DNA from: Emergomyces orientalis
Taxonomy: Eukaryota > Ascomycota > Eurotiomycetes > Onygenales > Ajellomycetaceae
Length of the DNA: 64,000 nt
Reading direction: 5' to 3'
NCBI GenBank assembly: GCA_002110485.1
Contig: MOWL01000045.1
Span: forward strand, 992,001 to 1,056,000
Shown here: positions 57,428 to 64,000 of the stretch, in pieces
How positions within the stretch are numbered: the first letter of the stretch is position 1
How the letters are laid out: the number at the start of each line of letters is the position of its first letter
The notes under the pieces: model-generated
Told to the model about the DNA's origin: nothing
Seen by the model: only the letters and a program-made list of their open reading frames with translations
The model's database searches: none
Translations under genes and position numbers: made by a program

Positions 57428-60400
57428 ATGTCCGGTGCGGGCAAGCGTCGCCGCCGCCGCGGTGTGCGAGCTGGTATCAACGAAGGCAATGGGAACGATG
57501 CCCCCCAGAACCCTACTCAGTTTGACGGCACATCTGGGCCAGGCAGTACTGGCCAGCGCGCTGGCGTGAACTCCCCACCAGGATCACCACGCGCTGGGTC
57601 ACCACCGCCGCGTGGTAGGAGCCCGCCTCCAGCTACCCCAACATTTGGAAGCATTGGCCAGATGATGCAGGGTGGGAATCTTCCACTGCGCGACCCTGCT
57701 CGCGACCCGGAGAGAGTCCCCAAGATGACCGACATGTGTCGCAATGTCGATTTGCCAGCTGATGCGTATCAGCTCAACCCGGAAGTAAGCATATTTCGCT
57801 GTCTTATCGCTCGGGCTATCGCCTTGAAGCCCAAAAAGTCTGCTTTCTGTGTATGATTCACCTGGTGGGTGGGGGAACTGTAACATCTGTTCTAGCTCCC
57901 ATTACTCCTCGATTTTGGCACAGTTTGGACATCCTCCCCATGATTGGAATCGAGTATTCTATCTACCTCTTTACTTCTTCCGACGCTCAGGAGGGAGGCA
58001 TGGGAATAGCAGCAGTCCATTGAGTATGCAAAACGGAGTGAAGCTTTGTAATGCAACCTCACAGATATGGGCACGCGCATCCCTTTCACAACCATGATCC
58101 CGAACCTTTTATTTTCTCCAGTACCCGTCACAACCTCAGCTTCACCTATGAAAGTTTTTTTCTTGGGGATGAATTGCATTTAAATTTTCCGATTTGGCCG
58201 GAACATTACCATGCTATGGAAATTCACCCCCATCATTCTCCTGAAGATAAACCCCCCTTCTTTTCCTCCCTAGACCCTATTGCTCTTCCTCCCTCTTTAT
58301 CTCCTATCTCTCCCTGCCCCTCGTCCTTGTCTTCCCATACTCTATTATAACTCTGATCTATTTTCTTTTTATTGCTTAAACATTCTAGCCCCTTTCCGTT
58401 TCTGTTCCAGAATCGTTCGATCTTCTCCACGATGAGCGGCTCTGGAGGGTCCAAAGTGCCTGCGCAAAAGACAGATGATGCCGCTTTATTCCGTCATATG
58501 CATGTTACTGACCAGTCTGCTGAACAGTTCTTCGCCCGCAAGGACCTGGCTAAACGTCCTGGTTACAATACTACTGGCAAAGAGATCACCGTCGCTGTTA
58601 ATTCTTATGCCGTCACCCAGTTCCCTACCAAACCCGTGTACCAGTATGATGTAAGTTACACCCTCCTGACGCCCAAATCTCGTCTTCAATACTCACTCTC
58701 CTCTAGGTACACATCGGCAACGGTGCCGAAAAACGCGTCGTAGTGCAAAAGGTATGGAATTCCAAGACGCGAAAGGCTAAAGTTGGAGCCAATTTCATCT
58801 TTGATGGAAATAAATTAGCATGGTAAGTTCACAGTTCACGTACTACACGGTTGGCTGTCGTCTGACTAACGCCGGCTCCCCGTCAGGTCGCTCGTTCGGC
58901 TCTCCAACGATGTCAACGTCATGGTTGATTTGGACGCCGAGCAGGGTCGATCTGGATCCAAAACGCCCAATATTTTTCGCCTTGTGGTTCGTCCAACGAA
59001 GAAACTTAACCTTGCAGTTATCGAGGAGTATCTCCGCGGGAATGGCAGTATTTCAAAAGAAGTATTGGAGGGGTTGAGTACGTTATCGCCTTGGCTCCCC
59101 CCCTCCCCCCTTTTTTCCCCCCTCATCTTTTTGCTTCCCTTTTTTCCTTTTGACATTCATCTGACCTGGTGCAATCCCCCAAGGCTTTCTTGACCATGTC
59201 TTGCGTGAAACCCCCAGCGGCAAATTCATTGCGATCAAGCGCTCGTTCTTCAGCGAAAAAAATCCAAAAGCGTCCGTTGGAGGCGGGGTTTTTGCCTACA
59301 AAGGAATCTACCAGGCCATTCGTGTGGTCAATGTACGTTATCTTTAGACGATACTCATGGACATCTTGTCTTCAAACCATATCGATGAACATCTTGCTAA
59401 TTCTTCTCTAGCCTGGTCGACTGGCGCTGAACGTTGATGTTTCCAATTCCTGTTTCTGGGCTTTAATTTCCTTGCTAAGTGCCGCAATTGAAGTCCTTGA
59501 GCTTCGCGACGTCCAGCAACTTATGAACTGGACTAAGCCAGTTGATGATGGCCTTGGAGGTCGTGCCCCATCCCAAAAATTCCATCAGCTGAGCCGCTTC
59601 CACAAACTTGCTGTCAAGGCTTCATACAAGGGTTGCCCCTGCCCGGACAAGGAATGGGTCATTAAGGGATTCCTTTTGGCAAATGCAAAGGAGTACACCA
59701 TTGACATGACTGACCGTGCCACTGGTCAAGTTCGTACAATGAGTATATTTGACTACTTCCGTTCCCGCTACAATGTTGTTCTCAGCTATTGGGAACTCCC
59801 TCTGGTCCAGATGACCAAGAAGGGGGTGGTTTACCCCATGGAAGTTCTGGCAATCCATCGCCCTCAAAAATTCCCCTTTAAGCTCAATGAGCTTCAGACT
59901 GCATCAATGATCAAATTCGCTGTCACACGTCCGAGTGAACGCCGCAAAGCTGTTGAAGAGTCAAAAGCAAATCTTGCCCACACTGTTGACCCAGTGCTCA
60001 ATGCATTTGGCTTGAAGGTTTCAGAGTCTATGATGACAACCAAAGCCCGCTTACTTCCAAACCCAGAGATTCTCTTTGGAGGGAATCAACGTGTCAACCC
60101 AGGTACTGCCGGCCGATGGGATCTTCGTGGAAAGAAATTCTACGCCAAAAATTCAAAGCCATTAACTTCTTGGGGTGTGGGTGTCTTCCGTAGCCGCCAC
60201 GTGAGCCAGGCAGATGTTGAGAGATTTGTTGATGCCTTCGTACGTGCATACCAAGGCCATGGTGGAGTTGTTGCCAGCCCGCGGCCATTCATTGGTGAGG
60301 TGGAAGCTGATCCTGCAAAGGCAGCTTATAGCTTGTTCCATTCCACAGGCAACAAGTTCAGCCTACGCCCTGAGCTTCTCATCTTCATTGTCATGGACAA

Positions 60401-61503
60401 GAACGCGTTTCATTATTCCAGGATCAAGAAGTCTTGTGACTGCCGCTTTGGTGTGGCCTCTCAAGTTTTGCAAGCTTCTCAAGTCGCGAAATGCAATGGG
60501 CAATACATTTCCAATGTGCTGATGAAGGTCAATGCCAAACTTGGAGGGACTACTGCAAGAATCTCCTCAAAGGTTACAAAAGGGCTTGCTCCATACACAA
60601 TGATTATTGGAGCTGATGTCTCACATTCCTCCCCAGGGAGTTTTGCTCCATCCATGGCTGCCATGACTGTATCTATGGATCAATTTGGTGGCCGGTACAC
60701 TGCTACTTGCGAAACTAATGGTGATCATGTGGAGATGATTAGCCAGGCTAACATTAAGTCCATGCTTTCTCCCCTCTTCCGTGAATGGTCTGCAACAGTT
60801 GGTCAGGGTAGAATTCCTCAAAACATCTACTACTTCCGTGATGGGGTTTCAGAGGGAGAGTTTCAACAGGTTTTGCAGCAGGAAATACCCTTTGTCAAGG
60901 CTCTCCTTAAGGAATTCAATCAGGGTGTGGAATGGGGTGGCAAGATCACCGTTGTAGTTGCTTCAAAACGACATCATATTCGGGCCTTTCCTCAACCAGG
61001 GGATCGCAATGCTGCAGATAAAAATGGGAATGCACTGCCGGGCACTCTGGTTGAAAAAGATGTTACTGGTGCACATGGGTGGGATTTCTTTTTGTGGTCG
61101 CATGTTGCTCTTCAAGGCACCTCCCGTCCTGTTCATTATCATGTCCTTGTTGATGAGATGAACCACGGTCCTAGGGACTTGCCAAATATGATCTATGAAC
61201 ATTGCTACCAATATATGCGATCAACCACGTCAGTATCGCTTTGTAAGTGTTCCCCAAGATCTTCCCTCGGTTTTTAATGATAACTAACAAAGAGTTCTAG
61301 TCCCCGCTGTGTACTATGCCCATCTGGCGTCGAACCGAGCTCGTGCTCATGAGAATATCCCTGCCAGCTCCGGCCCACGCTCTGGCCCCCAGATCAAACA
61401 GGGCCAAAACCCCCCTTCTGCGGAGCCTCCAAAATCGGAAGGAAGACAATTGCTTCCAATTGCCGGGGGAGATCGCTTAGCTCTAAAGATGTGGTACATC
61501 TAA
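57428..61503 (+). CDS. AGO1: Argonaute (QDE-2-like) RNA-silencing effector
   Basis: Seven exons: 57428-57784, 58411-58650, 58707-58822, 58887-59077, 59184-59332, 59412-61242 and 61301-61503, for 1028 residues. The N-terminus is Arg/Gly/Pro-rich (MSGAGKRRRRRGVRAGINEG). The N domain and linker follow (RPGYNTTGKEITVAVNSYAV, VYQYDVHIGNG), then PAZ around residues 450-520 (IFDYFRSRYNVVLSYWELPL), MID, and PIWI. PIWI retains the slicer residues: Asp753 in GADVSHSSPG, Asp828 in YYFRDGVSEGEF and the His of RPVHYHVLVDEM near 926. The C-terminus is SLFPAVYYAHLASNRARAHE and ends MWYI. Argonaute loads small RNAs and cleaves or represses matching transcripts; QDE-2 orthologues work in quelling. Intron 1 is 626 bp, far longer than all others, and exon 2 has an in-frame ATG at 58432. 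Confidence 0.95.
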
Positions 61504-62088
61504 ATTGGTTGCTGCTCTATTTTATGACAAGTGTGACCAGTGGATTCTTTGTTTTTAAACGAATGTTGTCGAGGAATGTTTTAGGGTGGATCGATCATCG
61601 GATTGAGGCCAGGGAGAATCTTGATTTTGTCTTGACTGGGAAAGGTGTCCTTACAACATGGTGATTAGTTAAGCAAGTCGGCAGGGCTGTTATTTTCAGC
61701 GGCCTAATGAAGTTGCTTCTGCGGGAAGTTTGGACGTTGTCGTTTTATGACGACCACGACTTCATATCCCTATTGTAGGTAGATATTTTCCATTAACGGT
61801 AGCAGAAATTAAATCGGTTACTCCTACCTGTTTCTTAAAAGTTATTTCCCTCCTTTTTTTCGCTGTTTATTTGGTTCGTTAGTTATCTAGTAGAACAGAG
61901 AAAGCCTCGGAAATGAGGAAATGCAAAGGTAAAAACAAAGGACGAGTTTTCTAAAGGACATATGCTGTTTTTATTGAGGTAATAATATTCTAATATTTTG
62001 GTTCCAAGAGTATGGCTACCTTACTCGCTCATTCCCTAACTACCTAGGTAATATTTATATAGCCGGGGTATTGTATCATTTTTGTTTG
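61504..62088. other. Convergent 3' region between Argonaute and TAN1
   Basis: 585 bp, no gene. A TACCTAGGTA palindrome sits at 62041-62050, just beyond the TAN1 stop codon. Confidence 0.7.
62041..62050. repeat. TACCTAGGTA palindrome
   Basis: Fifth perfect copy in the window, 39 bp beyond the TAN1 stop codon. Confidence 0.88.
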
Positions 62089-63746
62089 TTATGCTGTTTG
62101 CACTTCTACCCGTTCCTCTCCTTCTTCTTCTCCTTCTCCTTCTCCTACTGCTACTACTTCTTCTACTTCTGGAGTCGCTACAATAGCGGATGTGGGTGTG
62201 GGTGTGGGTATGGGTGTGGGTGTGGGCGCGTGCTTGGGTTTGGGCTTAGGTGTTGGATCGTATATTTCGGAAAGATTGTATCTTTTTAGGTCATCATAGT
62301 CGGGGCCGACGACGCTCATGCCGCATATATTCTGTTGGGGGGTTGGGATGGATTGGTAAGTTAGTAACGAGGGGGGAGGGTGAGTAGGTATGTAATTCTT
62401 GGCTTCGGATTTGGGGACATTGAGAAGAAAAAGAAAGGAGAAAAAAAAAAAAAAAAAAAGTAAACTACCCTTACCTGAACAATGTCCACCAGGATCAGCG
62501 CGTCGTAGTTTTTCAGATCAACAGAATGGCCTGGGCCGACTGTTTTGGCTACGAGTGGGATTAAGGTGTCGCGGGTCCATTCTGTGTTGTTCCTTATTGA
62601 GGTGCGGATTGCGTACTGGATTTTTGGGGAAGGGGAGAAATAAAAGGTTAGTTGGGAATTACGGTCTGGCTTCGGGCGGAGGAAGGTGGAGCGGAGCTGG
62701 GCGGGAGCTGGGGGTAAAGGGAACAGGGAAGTGGGGGAAGGGGAAAAGGGGGTAATAGGGAGGAGGAGGGGGAAACGTATAAATTTGTGATGAAAGGCTC
62801 CCCGAGAAACTCACCTTTTTCGACGGGCCACCAGAATGAAAATGTGGCTTAAGAACCTCACGGGATAATTGCTCAAGGCCACCACCGAGAACCTTTTGCG
62901 TTAGTGTTATGGGAGTTATTCGCTGAATCCATCGGCTGCGCTTTTTGGTTGGGTTTGCCCGTGCGTCAGTGCAGAGGCGATGGGCGATTTGGACGGGGTC
63001 GAGGGTTTTTTCGATTTTTATGAAGGAGACTATGTGGATGGAGGGGGGTGAATTACATGTTAGGTTGATATTTGGGCGGGAAGTTGTTTGGGCCGTTATG
63101 TGGAAAAAGGAGCTTGCGTGTTATGAGTAGACGTACGGCATGGTATGTCCAGTTTCACGGCTTGAAAAGGATTATTGTTTTTGTTATTCTTGTTTGGTTT
63201 CATGTCATCTACTTCTTTGCGGATTTGGGCCTCGATATCGGCTTCTTCCTTCTCTTCGTCTTGTTGTTTTCTATCAGTATTAGAGGTAGAGGTTTCTTCA
63301 TCCTTTGTTGTTTCAACTAGAAGCTTCTGGCTTTCAAGGTCCTATTCACAATGAAAAATGAGTTTTAAGCTTGGGCCAAGGCAGAATAGTATTAAAGGGA
63401 GATCAAGTAAAACTGACTTGATAGAGTATGTCAATGATCTCGGAGACGCATTTGCCCTCCTTACCCCTGTTGGACGTGACAAACATGCCCGCGTCACCTC
63501 TCTCGATGACACGCCTGTAACTCCATTGGCGTGTGTTGCTCTTGTTGAACCAGAGATTAGATTTCTGTGTCTCAATGTTAGAAAATCCAAATATAAGAAC
63601 CTGGCGTGCTTTGGAGTTGAGACAATTCCCAAGGGAGATTAAAAGTAGGGGCTAGGTAAAGATTAACGAAAAATGCTCCGCACCTTGCTCTTTTTTGATG
63701 GTTTATCCCCCCCACCGTCATGAGATCTTTTTTCTGGGCCCGACAT
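62089..63746 (-). CDS. TAN1: Tan1-like THUMP protein for tRNA N4-acetylcytidine
   Basis: Six exons on the minus strand: 63684-63746, 63418-63540, 63137-63341, 62815-63029, 62475-62615 and 62089-62331, for 329 residues. It starts MSGPEKRSHDGGGDKPSKKS. Conserved pieces are VIERGDAGMFVTSNRGKEGK, FIKIEKTLDPVQIAHRLC, KKRSRWIQRITPITLTQK, the THUMP core KYAIRTSIRNNTEW with HSVDLKNYDALILVDIVQ, and NICGMSVVGPDYDDLKRYNL. In yeast Tan1 is the tRNA-binding partner of the acetyltransferase Kre33 and is needed for ac4C12 in tRNA-Ser and tRNA-Leu. The C-terminal extension after LSEIYDP is a Pro-Thr/Pro-Lys repeat followed by a Glu/Val/Gly-rich acidic end. I do not expect it in yeast Tan1. All introns are GT-AG and in phase; the exon 2 donor GTCAGT and exon 2 acceptor CAACAAG are the weakest sites. 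Confidence 0.92.
62176..62260 (+). repeat. GGGTGT/GGGTTT tandem hexamers coding the TAN1 Pro-Thr/Pro-Lys tail
   Basis: GTGGGT-type hexamers on the plus strand read on the minus strand as alternating Pro-Thr codons, and grade into Pro-Lys codons. Confidence 0.85.
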
Positions 63747-64000
63747 GAGGAATAATAAATGGCAATGCAAAAGTCGGAAGGGGGCTCTCCCCTAACTGTT
63801 CTCGATTTTGGTCGACTTTTCAGTGGGCTGAAACAGTGCCTGGGATAGAAGTTAGCAGAAATTAACAAGAATGCCAACTACATGGAGATCATCGGGATGG
63901 TTTAAAAAGATATCAACTTCAGCTATCAGTCTAGTCAAAATCGCATTTCTTAAAAAATATACATACAGTCAGTCAGATTGCCTTAAGGGCGGGATGGGTC
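63747..64000. other. TAN1 upstream region at the window edge
   Basis: 254 bp without a gene. It is presumably TAN1 promoter and leader, with a frame of up to 100 codons on the minus strand that only shadows TAN1 exon 1. Confidence 0.55.

Noticed and set aside
57849..58097. 82-codon frame inside the first Argonaute intron
   Set aside because: No phase-compatible splice sites link it to flanking exons and its sequence does not resemble Argonaute; kept only as a possibility under the intron finding.

Overview
The window is a fungal nuclear segment. Protein-coding genes are broken by short GT-AG introns (mostly about 50-110 bp), intergenic DNA is long and rich in A/T runs and microsatellites, and the gene set (glutaminase A, SAGA Spt7, Sro7, Asf1, Rna14, Argonaute, Tan1, Pex19) is that of a filamentous ascomycete. 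Protein style and the expanded low-complexity intergenic DNA suggest a eurotiomycete, probably Onygenales; that placement is inference. I see no rRNA gene, no convincing tRNA gene, no CRISPR array and no intact transposon.

Layout by strand and position: secreted glutaminase, 3' part only (+, 2-1749); Stm1/SERBP1-type ribosome-binding protein (-, 4071-5673); Yap-type bZIP factor (-, 7296-8980); peroxin Pex19 (+, 13302-14870); uncharacterised basic/acidic protein (-, 15238-16221); Thr/Pro-rich single-pass surface protein (-, 19479-20228); secreted DUF1996 protein with a Pro/Asp/Glu decapeptide repeat (+, 27417-29346); 77-aa probable mitochondrial protein (-, 30470-31026); protein tyrosine phosphatase (+, about 31932-33591); VanZ-like membrane protein (-, 35046-35897); Spt7 (+, 36541-40374); APH-family kinase (+, 43193-44261); Sro7 (+, 44772-48254); Asf1 (-, 48982-50170); Rna14 (+, 50774-54456); Argonaute (+, 57428-61503); Tan1 (-, 62089-63746).

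Exon models were built by hand from splice signals, reading phase and family knowledge. Every complete model closes in frame with a length divisible by three. The left 31 kb is gene-poor and includes two very long divergent intergenic regions (about 4.3 and 7.2 kb). The right 30 kb is denser and holds mostly conserved housekeeping genes.

There is no operon-like logic. Shared themes are chromatin and transcription (Spt7, Asf1, bZIP), RNA metabolism (Rna14, Argonaute, Tan1, Stm1), secretion and cell surface (Sro7, mucin-like protein, DUF1996 protein, glutaminase) and organelle biology (Pex19, 77-aa protein). No clearly new multi-gene system is visible. The best leads are two enriched dispersed palindromes (TACCTAGGTA and TACGGAGTA), a 626-bp Argonaute intron with an in-frame internal start, unusual microexons, a GC-AG intron, and two rapidly evolving secreted-protein tails.
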